Shown: positions 21,976 through 32,151 of the stretch, piece after piece
How positions within the stretch are numbered: position 1 is the stretch's first letter
Layout: each line of letters starts with the position of its first letter
NCBI GenBank assembly: GCA_033557465.1
Contig: CM066033.1
Span: 231,944,109 to 232,008,108 of the forward strand
Direction of reading: 5' to 3'
DNA from: Ichthyophis bannanicus
Taxonomy: Eukaryota; Chordata; Amphibia; Gymnophiona; Ichthyophiidae
Length of the DNA: 64,000 nucleotides
The notes under the pieces: generated by a model
The model's input: only the letters and a program-made list of their open reading frames with translations
What the model was told of the DNA's origin: nothing
Databases searched by the model: none
Translations under genes and position numbers: made by a program

Positions 21976-22886
21976 CCCTTTGGCGTGGCCTTTAGGCGAG
22001 GACCCCCAAAGTAGCAACAGAGACCCACCTGAGCACTCAACAGCACTCAGCTCACCCAGAAAGTGCCAAAGCCAATCATTCTCTATCTAAACGACACAAG
22101 GCCAGTGGACCACGTGCACGACCTCTAAGACAGTAAAACTGAACACCTTAGAACTACTCAGACTCTTTGCATTGCACAAGAGTCTGGCCTCTTTGCTCCC
22201 ATTTCAGTTCATATCTACACATTCCAAATTTGAGGTCTCATGTTCTGTACTGGACGAGCATCTGTCTATGCTCTGCATTATCACATATATGGCCAAGCAT
22301 AAAGTCTTTCTTAAATGTCGCCTGAATGGAGAAGAGCAACCTCCAACTCGTGTGACTCCTTCCTGTCCCGCGCCAACGCCTATCAACCACAGAACGTCAA
22401 TGAGTGCTATGACTAGACAACAAGCTGGTAACATTGTATTATTATACTTTCTGAACCGGTAACATTGTCTTTACTCTGAGTAAATACTTCACCTCATATG
22501 CTAGTAAACAGCTTTGTAGACCATATTGAACATTCTAGTCTGCTAGTTTACAACCTGCCTGTCTAACCTGTGCTACTTTTGATAATAGATTTGCATTCCA
22601 GAACCAATCTATACCTAGATTACTACGATTTGCCTGTGTGCAACTTCAACGAGAAACAGCCCACTAGAATCTTTCAGTTCTCTCTCCTGCACTAGAACTA
22701 ATTCACTGTCTCTGTGATAGCGCCTAGAGTTATTAAGATGGGATCCCCTATCACCTTAACCGGCTTCTACTTCCTCTTCTCTTTCTGCCTCTCAATCTCT
22801 CGAGCTCTATCTCCTGAGTTCAACCAGATACCTATACTACATAACCATGGAAAAAGATGGACAGGTATACCTAAGCACAGCTATAA

Positions 22887-23760
22887 TTGGGACTCTCGCT
22901 CACATCACCCACATCTAATACACATTCCACTCCAACACTCGACGAAAGCCTCTACCCACAGAGTTTAAAATGTGCCCTCATCAACGCCCGCTTAATTCGT
23001 AAGAAGTGGCCGGTGATTGCAGACACAATTTCCCTTCATAACCTTGATGTTCTCATGGTTACTGAAACATGGCTTTCTTCGGAAGACAATGTCCTACTCA
23101 ACGAGCTCCTTCCATCAAATTTCTCAGTGTTTACTAGGCACAGACATAACAAGCGAGGAGGGGGCGTGCTCATCCTCACCAGGTCATACCTACATTTCCA
23201 GCTGGTCGACGCCACTAGCACCGACCACCTAGAGTTAGTCTCTATCTCCAACAAGCTATGCTCTATAAACCTTCTATATAGAGCGCCTTCAGCCTCCCCA
23301 ACCTCAAAGCCATTATAAACCTAGCATCCAACATCCAGAATCCTAATACCCCAAATTGGATTGTAGGTGATTTTTACCTGCCAGCGCTCCAAGATAGCCA
23401 GTCATCAGCCTTCCTCGAAGCTCTCGATACCCTTGGATACCAACAATTAGTGAACGAACCTACTCATGTGAAGGGAAACACTCTTGACCTTGTCTTTGCC
23501 CCACAGTCAGTGTACGACCAATCATACAACACTGCGATGTCTATATCTGCTGTACCGTGGTCAGACCACAAACTTATTACCTTCCAGATTCCCACTCACA
23601 ACAAGCAATCAAAGATCAACAGTGCTCCAAGCAACAGCTCTAGATCTCTGGCTAGAAGCTTCCTTCCATTCAACAGGGATCTTATCTTTGCCGGAAGTGC
23701 GCGCTTCGTAATGAGACCTTCCTAAATCTGGAAGATCTAATCACTTGCTGGAACAGTAGT
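22887..23760 (+). pseudogene. L2 APE-type endonuclease domain
   Basis: The plus frame 22887-23318 reads CALINARLIRKK, LDVLMVTETWL, RGGGVLIL and LELVSISN in order, matching the N-terminal metal-binding Asn, the catalytic Glu (TETWL) and following strands of APE-type LINE endonucleases. Beyond a frame break, VKGNTLDLVFA and WSDHKLI (the conserved SDH box) follow at about 23460-23580. At least one frameshift and a likely stop near 23318 make it non-functional as it stands. Within the L2 at 21673-28736. Confidence 0.8.
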
Positions 23761-24919
23761 CTCAACGCGATAGCTCTACGACCACCACTCAGCAGGCCGC
23801 TAAGGAAAAGAGCTTCTGCACCATGGTACACAGAGGAGCTGAGACTATCACTCTCCCGACTATGGAGTCTTGAGAAACGCTGGCGTCTGTCACGCTCCAT
23901 GGTAGACCAGGCAGCTTACATCAATCAGCTATCCGTCCACCGCAAGGCCATCACAGAAAGAATGAAACAGTACCACACAGACACCCTGAAGCATGCATTA
24001 AACAAACCTCATGATTTGTTTAATTTAGTCAAGACACTCTCTAAAGAACCAGCTCCTGAAAAGCATTGTGAGATCCATCCAAGCTTACACAGACAAACAA
24101 ACCTTCAATAGAATTTGCCCCCACGGTCCAAGATTGCCCAACAGCTCTAACCATTTTTTCTACGCCTGCCAAGAAGCGAATTGAAGATTTGATCATGTCT
24201 CTCAATTCCACCACTGCACAGACAGATCCTTGCCCAGCTTTCTGGATAAAGGAACTGCACAGTGAATTCAGCTCATTAATAGCCAGAATAATAAACCTGT
24301 CTTTCACCTCTGGTACGTTCCCATCTGCCCTTAAGCAAACATATATCAGACCACTTCTAAAAAATAGTAAGTTAGATCCTTTAAGGGTAGACTCCTACAC
24401 ACCCATCTCAAGTATTCCTTTTCTCGCAAAGTTAATTGAAAAAGTGGTACAATGTCAATTACAAGACCACATCGATGCTGCTGCTCCGCTGGATCCTTGC
24501 CAACATGGCTTCAGAGAGTCACACGGTGTAGAAACACTCCTTACCACCCTCCTCAATAATGTAATTTCTGGTATTGACAACATCTGGCAGGGATTTGCAC
24601 TCGTGTTCCTGGACATTGCCGCAGCTTTCGATTCCATAAGTCATGAGTTCCTCCTAATTCGGCTAAAAGAGAAAGGCGTCAATGGAACTGCACTTGAATG
24701 GTGCAGATCATACTTGTCCAGAAGATGGCAACACGTTCGATCCGGTGGAGCAATGTCAGGGGGTTCCACAGGGATCCTCCCTCTCTGCCTTGTTGTTCAA
24801 TATATACATGCAGCCCATTTGTAAGATCATCCGGTCTTTCAATGTAAGTTGCATGGTATATGCGGATGATGTCCTGCTCTATATGCCGTTCGACATAGAC
24901 AAATTGGACCTATCCCCAC

Positions 24920-25290
24920 CATTGTTCCCTCTAAGCTGTGCGCGTGTGCGCGCGCACACACCTTGCCGAGCGAGCGCACATACTTTACAACAGAGCGCAC
25001 AAAAATTACAGCTCTGATTCTGATAGAAAACAACACAGACATCTTAAAATTTAAAAGTTATGATTGTAATTACTAGAAATTTCCCGCTTCATTTAGTAAT
25101 CATCTATTTTCATTTAATTTGATTAAAATCAATGTGGTGTACATACTGTATTCTGACGTGTAGTCAAATTTTAAAGTATATAACTCCGAGTGTCGTTATG
25201 TGGCGCACAAAAATTTAACCTTCCTTCAAAAGCTGCACACAGCTGATATTTTATGCGCACACAGCCTACAGAAAATTAGAGGGAACATTG
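24920..25290. mobile_element. 371-bp hAT MITE with 8-bp target duplication
   Basis: Terminal inverted repeats cattgttccctctaa and ttagagggaacattg (one mismatch) are flanked by perfect 8-bp duplications atccccac at 24912-24919 and 25291-25298. The left arm has an alternating gcgcgtgtgcgcgcgc stretch. No coding capacity. Inserted in the L2 reverse-transcriptase coding region just after the YADD box. Confidence 0.9.
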
Positions 25291-25434
25291 ATCCCCACTG
25301 ACCAATTGCCTCAATGCCATATTGAAATGGCTCATGTCACAAAACCTCAGGATTCAACATAAGAAGACAGAGGTGCTCTTCATGTCGAAGAACCCGAATT
25401 TTAGCCCTCCACAATACATGAAGGTGAAAGAAGC

Positions 25435-25670
25435 CGATCTATTGTTTATTGTTTATTTCACACTTGTTATAGCGCCCCCCATAACATCGGGGCGGTTTAC
25501 AAAAACAAAATTAATAACAATTGTAGAAAAAGGAAAAATAGAATTACAATAAATGATAGAGCAGAGAAGAGAGTAAGAACAGGACAGTCAGACAAATAGA
25601 GTTATAGGAACAGAATAATTAAGACTCATGAGGGAAAGGCTAGGGAAAACCTACAAACAAAACCCACAAT
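25435..25670 (-). mobile_element. Antisense LINE/SINE tail fragment
   Basis: Interrupts the L2 reading frame between KVKEADL and YLGVTLD. Read on the minus strand it contains gtaaaccgccccgatgttat and ends ataaacaataaacaat, the form of an L2-type 3' tail. A 5'-truncated retroposed copy in antisense orientation is the simplest reading. Confidence 0.6.
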
Positions 25671-26292
25671 ATGGTACCTAGGTGTTACACTTGATCAAAA
25701 CCTTGACATGAAGACACATATAGCTAACACTGTAAGAGCTATATACTACAAGATCCGTTCACTCAGACATCTTCACCCCTTGCTTGAACCAGAGGATTTC
25801 CGTACCATCTACCAGGCTCTGATCATGCCTCACTTTGATTATGCTAATGTCATTTTACTAGGCCTCCTTCGATCCACTTTGAACCCCTTACAGCTCGCAA
25901 TGAATAGCGCAGCGAGGGTTCTCCATGGGGCATCTAGGAGTGACCATGTGACGCCCCTTTTGAAGCAGTTACACTGGCTTCCTATACAGGCCAGGATCAT
26001 CTTCAAGACATTGCTACTGACCTTCAAAGCAGTAAATAGTCTCTCCTCCACATCATTAACCGACCTCATCAAACCCATAACCCCAAATAGATCAAGATGA
26101 TCAACAGCATTAAATATGCTAATGATTCCTCGAGAACTTACAAGATGCACCTCATCAGCAGCAAACAGGGCTTTCAGTTTCCGTGCACCAAAACTCTGGA
26201 ACGCATTGCCAACAAACATTAGAGCAGGGGTCTCAAACACGCGGCCCGCGGGCCGCATGCGGCCCGCGAGACAACTTTGTGCGGCCCGCGAA

Positions 26293-26725
26293 AGAGAAAA
26301 ACAAAAAAACCCCAAAACCCTGACTTCTGCCGTTGCCGCCGTGGCAGCGGCAGAATCAATTGTCAAATAAAAAAAAAAAAGACTTCTGCTGCTCAAGCAG
26401 CAATATCACCTGTCCTGCGGCCCCTTCCCCTGTGCCCGGAGATCCGAATCTGCTCATCAGCGGCGTGCTTTTCAAGCCGCGAAGAGTATTCCCCTCTCGC
26501 GCGGCTTGAAACCGCGCGAGAGGGGAATACTCTTCGCGGCTTGAAAAGCACGCCGCTGATGAGCAGATTCGGATCTCCGTGCACAGGGGAAGGGGCCGCA
26601 GGACAGGTGATATTGCTGCTTGAGCAGCAGAAGTCTTTTTTTTTTTATTTGACAATTGATTCTGCCGCTGCCACGGCGGCGGCAACGGCAGAAGTCAGGG
26701 TTTTGGGGTTTTTTTGTTTTTCTCT
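26293..26725. repeat. Long near-perfect palindrome in hAT element A
   Basis: Two arms of about 213 bp surround a 7-base loop cttgaaa near 26509. Pairing begins with agagaaaaacaaaaaaacc on the left and gttttttttgtttttctct-like sequence on the right and stays almost perfect through the GC-rich centre (cccctctcgcgcgg / ccgcgcgagagggg). The few arm differences (for example gtgcccgg versus ccgtgcac) indicate little time since formation or ongoing homogenisation. Confidence 0.9.
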
Positions 26726-26727
26726 GT

Positions 26728-27560
26728 CGGGGGGGGTATGACTGGAAATGGGCAGATGGGGGTTAGGACTGGAAGTGGGCTATTGGCAGGGGGGGGGGTT
26801 ATGACTGGTAATGGGCTATGGTGGGGGCTAGGACTGGAAATGGGCAGATGGGGGTTAGGACTGGAAGTGGGCTATTGGCAGGGGGGGGGTTATGACTGGT
26901 AATGGGCTATGGTGGGGGCTAGGACTGGAAATGGGCAGATGGGGGTTAGGACTGGAAGTGGGCTATTGGCAGGGGGGGGTTATGACTGGTAATGGGCTAT
27001 GGTGGGGGCTAGGACTGGAAATGGGCAGATGGGGGTTAGGACTGGAAGTGGGCTATTGGCAGGGGGGGGGTTATGACTGGTAATGTGCTATGGTGGGGGC
27101 TAGGACTGAAAATGGGGTGATGGGGGTTAGGACTGGAGGTGGGCTGATTGGGGGGTTAGGACTGGTAATGGCCTATGAGGGGAGGTAAGACTGAAAATGG
27201 GGTGATGGGGGATACGACTGCAAGTGGGCTATGGGGGGGACTAGGACTGGTAATGGGCTATGGGGGGGGGGGGTAAGACTGAAAATGGGGTGATGGGGGG
27301 GGTAAGACTGGAAGTGCGCTATGGGGAGGTTAGGACTGGTAATGGGCTATGGGGGGTCTAGGACTGGTAATGGGCTGGGGGGGTTGCTAGGACTGGAAAT
27401 GGGCTGAGTGGAAGGGGGGCTTGAACTGCAAATGGCTGATGGGGAGGGGGGCTTGGAATGGAAATGGGCTGTGAGGGGAGGGAGCTAGGATTGGAAATGG
27501 GCTGATGGGGGGCTAGGATTGGAAATGGGCTGATGGTGAGGCTAGGATAGGACTGGAAAT
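26728..27560. repeat. G-rich minisatellite of hAT element A, with 91-bp higher-order units
   Basis: Built from a ~27-30 base unit of the form ggactggaaatgggctgatg plus a G-run. At 26735-27080 four units form higher-order copies that recur at 26799, 26890, 26980 and 27071 (ttatgactggtaatgggcta), about 91 bp apart. The downstream part is less regular. The same minisatellite is present in element B at 58150-58940. Confidence 0.85.
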
Positions 27561-28736
27561 GGACTGATGCAGGGACTAGAAAGGAGCAGATGCTGGGTGG
27601 GGCTGGAACTAGAAGGGAGCTGATGTTGGGGGAGGATTAGAATGGGATGGAGCTGGGAAAGTGAAATGGAGAGGGGAAAAATATTTTGTCTGGAAGAGAA
27701 GACAAATCTACAATTGGCCAGGTATTGGGAGAGTAAGTGGGGATTGAGGATGGAGGGGTAAAATTTGAGTGGATGAAATAGGAATGAGGAAAGAGCAAAA
27801 GGAGAAAGATTAGTATGTTAAATCAGATGTAGGGAGAGAGAATGGAAAAAAACTAGAAGAGAGAAGAAAGGACAAATGGACAGCAGACGATGGAGATAGC
27901 AGAAGACACGAAGAAACCAGAAGTGGCTGGAGCAATTGCAACTGAAAAAAAAATGCACAAAAGGTAGAAAAATATCTCTTTATTTTGAATTTATTAACTG
28001 GAATATGTCAGCTCTGGGAAATGTGCATCAGTAATGTTTGCGCTTTGTTTAGTACAAGAGGAAATTAATTTATAGTTTTATTTCTACAGTGTTGTTGTAC
28101 ATTCCAAGTTTGGCTTTTGGGGTTCCCAGTTTAATTATTGTCTTCCTATTTCTGAATCTTTTAGTCTTTCTTTATCCATACTCATTAAGAGGCATGTTTA
28201 CTAAAAGTTAGTGTATGGTAACATTATGCAAATATTTATGCAAATGAGGCCCCTTATGCAAATGAGGCCCCACGTCTTATGCGGCCCCCGGGTTACTTTA
28301 CAAGTCCTCATTTGGCCCTCAAAGCAATTTGAGTTTGAGACCCCTGCATTAGAGCAATCACTAACCTAATTCAATTTAGAAAGGCCCTCAAACATTACTT
28401 ATTCCTCAAATACTTCCCAGCGAGCACAGAAGCACGTCCCCTCTCCATTAGTTATAGCGACACCAAATTTACTAGTGAGCCAGGATACCTCACGTAGTAA
28501 GGTGTCCTTTGACCATTAATTCATGTTTAGATTTTCTGTAATCTCGAAGATGTAAATAGTTATCCTCGCAATCCAAGTTTACTGTCCTGTTATTTGTAAT
28601 TACCTTGTTATCCAAGTTTTATGATCCTGTTTACTGTAAACTGAGACACATGGTTTTTGTCTGAATTTGTGTTTGATGTAAACCGCGCTGATGTCCAATA
28701 GTGCGGTATATAAGAAATGTAAATAAATAAATAAAT

Positions 28737-29000
28737 CTATTCACACAGAAAAGGGCCACCAGTGGCATGCTCTAAGGGTCTTTATTGGAAATTGTTTAAT
28801 GTATTCATAAATGGAGATAGGAATGCCGAGTAAGCTAATCAAATTTGCAGATGACACTTAATTCAAAGGCATTAAAACAGCAAAGGATTCTGAGAATGTG
28901 CAGAAGAATCTTGTGAGAACAGGAGATTTGGCATCTAAATGACAGATGAAGTATAATGTGGACAAGTGCAAAACAATATTGCTTCTAAGGACTGATGACT
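28737..29000 (+). pseudogene. Old CR1 LINE ORF2, part 3
   Basis: Resumes exactly where 21672 stopped: LFTQK-like, then IKFADDT relic (caaatttgcagatgacactt), and DKCKT-like sequence (gtggacaagtgcaaaaca), the expected order after the CR1 catalytic box. Lost after about 29000. Confidence 0.7.
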
Positions 29001-30035
29001 TGTATGCAGAAAATTCTACTGCCCAAATACGCATAAAACTGTGTACAGCGGAGCCTATTGATTAAAAATTGTAATCATAACAGTGACAAAATTAAGGAAA
29101 TTTTTATAAAAATTTTATATAATTACCTCAATAATATATTAATATGGTTTATATCTTATGTTTTCAGTCAAGTTGCAGAAAATGTTTCTGAAAAGTGGCA
29201 TCTTCAAGAGGACATTTTTTTCATTGTGCCATACTGTAATTTTATAGACTTGAGCAGAGGTCACCTGGAGGGAGGTGGCAGGGAATGTGGGGAATCCAAT
29301 GCATCGAAGGGGGTTGCAGAAGCCAAACAGCCTTTCAGCACTGGAGGTGTAAGTAAGTGCTGCGGGGCTGTTGAAGCCATTGCCACCAGTGCAGGTCCCA
29401 GAAAGGGGTGGCAAACGAAGCAATGGGGGCTGGGAAGGGGGCAGGAAGAGGAGTAGAGGAGGTGCAAGGGATGAGGTTAGTGCCTTATATCCTTGCACTG
29501 GCCCTGAGCGAGCTCCAGGATGAGAGTCACCAGTAATGAAAGCCGGGCTCTATGCAGCGTTCACATTCAGCTTAGAGAGAGCATTGTTGGCTACACTGTT
29601 GGTCATTCAGTTTTAATAACCTGTTAATATTATAGCACCATTCTATCGATGGGACCCACACAGCTAACTGAGCAGAACACCAATTTGTCATGCTCTGCTG
29701 CTAATATCACGCAGAAGTGACTGGCTTGATTTGTCTGTGCTGCTTTAAACTATTTTAAAATTTTGTCTGAATATTATTTTTTTGTTCCCGCTATGTTTTG
29801 CATGTGCACAAGCTTCATGATCTTTGTGTGTGTGTGTGTGTGTGTACAGCACATGCACAGCTTAGAGCAGGCATTCTCACCCCAGGACACACTTAGACAG
29901 TCAGGTTTTCAGGATAACTACAATTAATATGCATGAAAGATTTGCATACAATGGAAGCAGTGCATGCAAATCTCTCTTGTGGTTATCTTGAAAACCTGAA
30001 TGGATAGGTGTGTCCCAATGACAAAATGTTGTGTT
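29001..30035. other. Unassigned insertion in the old CR1, with (GT)n and a hairpin MITE fragment
   Basis: CR1 sequence is missing here and resumes at 30036. A (GT)n run lies at about 29826-29844. At about 29866-30020 an imperfect hairpin (gtcaggttttcaggataac ... ttatcttgaaaacctgaat; gcatgcaaatctctct) belongs to the same family as the MITE at 31961-32143. The open frames near 29139-29498 have no recognised domain. Confidence 0.45.
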
Positions 30036-30212
30036 CTGAATTAGGACTCGCACCCCAAGAAAAAGATCTTGGAGTTGTTGTGGATAATACATTTACAATT
30101 TTCATCCCAGTCTGCCATGGCTGCTTAAAAAGGAAATAGAATGTTATTAGAATAATCCATATGGATGGAGAACAGAACTAAGAATATCATTATGCCTCTG
30201 TATAGGCTCCTA
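30036..30212 (+). pseudogene. Old CR1 LINE ORF2, part 4
   Basis: Contains the CR1 block LG-APQEKDLGVVVDN (ccaagaaaaagatcttggag, ttgttgtggataatac) and an IIMPLYRLL relic (atcattatgcctctgtatag). Ends at the small MITE at 30219. Confidence 0.65.
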
Positions 30213-30218
30213 ATATGA

Positions 30219-30329
30219 AGCGTGGTATAACCAAAGATTACTTTATTCCAAAACATTCAAAAACTGGGGTGGATAGGGCCAGACCCGATACAGGTCTGGA
30301 ATAAAGCAATGTTTGGTTATACCACGCTT
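30219..30329. mobile_element. 111-bp MITE-like hairpin
   Basis: Perfect 18-bp inverted ends aagcgtggtataaccaaa and tttggttataccacgctt, with an inner pair tttattcca/tggaataaa. No unambiguous target duplication could be fixed. The old CR1 is broken at this site. Confidence 0.65.
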
Positions 30330-30479
30330 TGGACTGGTTTAGACTACTTTCACATGGTAACGTGCTTTTAAATTGGACTTCGGCCTCTAGTATGACCATA
30401 CCTTATTTACTGTGTGGAGTGCTAGTCACTCCATGTCAAAAAGGACTGGAAAAGGGGATAGAATACTTCCCTTATGAAG

Positions 30480-31437
30480 ACAGCTTGGAAAAAAAGATAT
30501 CTTTTTGCTAGTGATATTATGGAAGGGCTGTCAGATAAGATTTGCCTCTTTGCAGATGATATCAAAAGAGGGTAGACTCCCAGGAAGGTGTACACAACAT
30601 GAAGATGGATCTAGCTAAGCTTGAAGAATGGTCTAGAATTTGGCAGCTGAGATTTAATGTTAAAAAATGCAAGGTCATGCATTTGGGTTGCAGCAATCTA
30701 AGGGAGCGATACAGTATTGGGGGTGAAGTACTTCTGTCCACAAAAGAAGAGCGGGACCTAGGCATGACTGTGTCTGATGATCTTAAAATAGCTAAACGGG
30801 TAGAAAAGGCTACGGTGAAAGCAAGAAGGATGCTTAGGTGCAGAGGGAGAGGAATGGCCAGCAGAAGAAAGGAGGTGATAGTGCCTCTGTATAAGTCTTT
30901 GGTGCGACCTCATTTGGAGCATTGTGTGCAATTCTGGAGACCGCATCTTCAAAAGGATATAAACAGGATGGAGACAGTAGAGAGTGTGGCTACTAAAATG
31001 GTTAGTGGTCTTTGTTATAAAGCATATGAGGACAGACTTAAGGATCTTAATATGTATACTTTAGAGGAAAGGCAGGATAGAGGTGATACGACTGAGATGT
31101 TTAAATACCTCTGTGGCATAAATGCACAGGAGGAGAGCCTCTTTCAATTGAAAGCAAGTTCTGCTATGAGGGGACATAGGATGAGGGTGAAAGGGGATAG
31201 ACTCAGGAGTGATATGCAGAATATTTTTTTATGTAAAGAGTGGTAGATCTGTGGAATAGTCTCCCAGTGGAGGTGGTAGAGATGAGGACAGTGTCTGAAT
31301 TCAAAAAGGCATGGGACAAACACAGAGGATCTCTAAAAGAAAAAAGGGGACTTTGTAGTGGTTGATATGGAAGGGCAGACTAAATAGGCCATGTGGTCTT
31401 TTTCTACTGTTAATGTTTCTATGTTTCTATATGACAG
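30480..31437 (+). pseudogene. CR1 LINE, 5'-truncated copy with ORF2 C-terminus
   Basis: The frame 30599-31246 keeps a long uninterrupted CR1 C-terminal region: KMDLAKLEEWSR, LRFNVKKCKVMHLG, KEERDLGMTVSDDLK, KEVIVPLYKSLVRPHLEHC, QFWRPHLQKDI and DLNMYTLEER in family order. The catalytic YADD-like box lies just upstream (tttgcagatgat) in a disrupted frame. The 3' end carries the CR1 3' UTR and terminal atgtttctatgtttctat octamers. It is younger than the surrounding CR1 pieces. Confidence 0.9.
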
Positions 31438-31439
31438 AA

Positions 31440-31800
31440 GTTCAGAAAATCATGAGTGAAGTGGAATAGTTACATAGAAAAAGATATTTTAACCTGACAA
31501 CAAATACAAGAGGACGGTCCATAAAACTAATGATCAACAGCTTGAAAACAAATCATAAAAACTAGTTGTCATACAGTGTATTATAAAGTTGTGGAATCTG
31601 TTGCCAGAAGATGTGATCAAAATGACCAATATAGTGGGATTCAAAAGATGTTTGGATAAATTCCTGGAGGAAAAGTCCTTAAAACATTATTAGCCAGATA
31701 GACTTGGAAAGCTATTGGACAATGAAATGTGAAAAAATAGAGCAGACTGGTCACTGCTGGAGAAAGGATGCTGGGCTTGATGGGGGAGGCAGCATGTGGA
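31440..31800 (+). mobile_element. Old CR1 LINE 3' end (part 5)
   Basis: Contains the C-terminal CR1 coding relic (cagcttgaaaacaaatcat, gtggaatctgttgccagaag, tttggataaattcctggagg) and the conserved 3' UTR phrase aaaggatgctgggcttgatg. It is of the same older type as 3700-4018 and probably the end of the CR1 whose parts lie at 17990-30212, separated by the younger CR1 insertion. Confidence 0.65.
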
Positions 31801-31960
31801 AAAATAGAGCAGAGGTCACCTCCTCTCTGGTTAGCTTTGACTATATATTTTTTTTCATTTCATAATTTTACTTAATCAGGTACATTAGGCATCTTGCTGC
31901 TAATTAGGATAACATCTTTCATTCATGCCCAGAAGGGCTTGTAGGTGGAAGACGCCAAAG

Positions 31961-32143
31961 CAAGGATTCCCAAACCTGCCTAATAGCCATTTGGGTTTTC
32001 AGGATATCTACACTGAATATGTACTAGAGAGATTTGCATGCAGTGCCTCCATTGTACACAAATCTCTCTCGTGCATAGTCATTGTGGATATCTGGATAAC
32101 CTGACTGGCAGGGGAGGCCCCAGGATAGGTTTGGAAATCCCTG
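31961..32143. mobile_element. Hairpin hAT-type MITE
   Basis: Ends caaggattcccaaacctg and aggtttggaaatccctg are imperfect inverted repeats, and the body folds back (gatttgcatgcagtgcctcc ... acaaatctctctcgtgcat; ttttcaggatatctaca ... gtggatatctggataacc). Flanks cgccaaag (31953-31960) and ctctaaag (32144-32151) match at 6 of 8 bases, fitting an aged 8-bp duplication. Confidence 0.7.
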
Positions 32144-32151
32144 CTCTAAAG

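Larger units (their letters stand above)
24180..26216 (+). pseudogene. L2 reverse transcriptase and C-terminal region (interrupted)
   Basis: The frame at 24189-24824 gives IRPLLKNSKLD, PISSIPFLAKLIEKVV, CQHGFRESHGVETLL and LVFLDIAAAFDSISHEFLL. After a frame change, GVPQGSSLSALLFNIYM and the catalytic MVYADDVLLY box (about 24850-24890) follow. The hAT MITE splits it at 24920; the RT continues at 25299 (LKWLMSQNL, KTEVLFMS), is split again near 25435, and ends with YLGVTLD-like and HFDYANVILLGLL and LHWLPIQARIIFKTLLLTFKA blocks before the hAT insertion at 26225. The YADD aspartates are intact, but frameshifts and insertions kill the ORF. Confidence 0.85.
26225..28346. mobile_element. hAT element A (2.1 kb, non-autonomous) with palindrome and minisatellite
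   Basis: Ends caggggtctcaaac and gtttgagacccctg are perfect 14-bp inverted repeats, flanked by perfect 8-bp duplications cattagag at 26217-26224 and 28347-28354: a hAT insertion in the L2 C-terminal coding region. Inside, from the left: a GC-rich arm, a 433-bp palindrome (26293-26725), a G-rich minisatellite (about 26728-27560), then a core to about 28270 that is nearly the same as in element B (57629-60029), then the right arm. No transposase is present. Confidence 0.9.
21673..28736 (+). mobile_element. Near-complete L2-clade LINE carrying three nested insertions
   Basis: The element starts with a GC-rich tandemly repeated 5' UTR, encodes an APE endonuclease and reverse transcriptase on the plus strand, and ends with the L2-type tail ctgatgtccaatagtgcgg, then tatataagaaatg and (AAAT)n. 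Removing the nested pieces (24920-25290, about 25435-25670, 26225-28346) leaves about 4.3 kb. CR1 sequence lies on both sides, so it inserted into the old CR1. No clear target duplication is seen. Confidence 0.8.

Noticed and set aside
26714..27083. Gly/Trp/Met-rich repeat protein frames
   Set aside because: They are translations of the G-rich minisatellite; the period and G-runs explain them.
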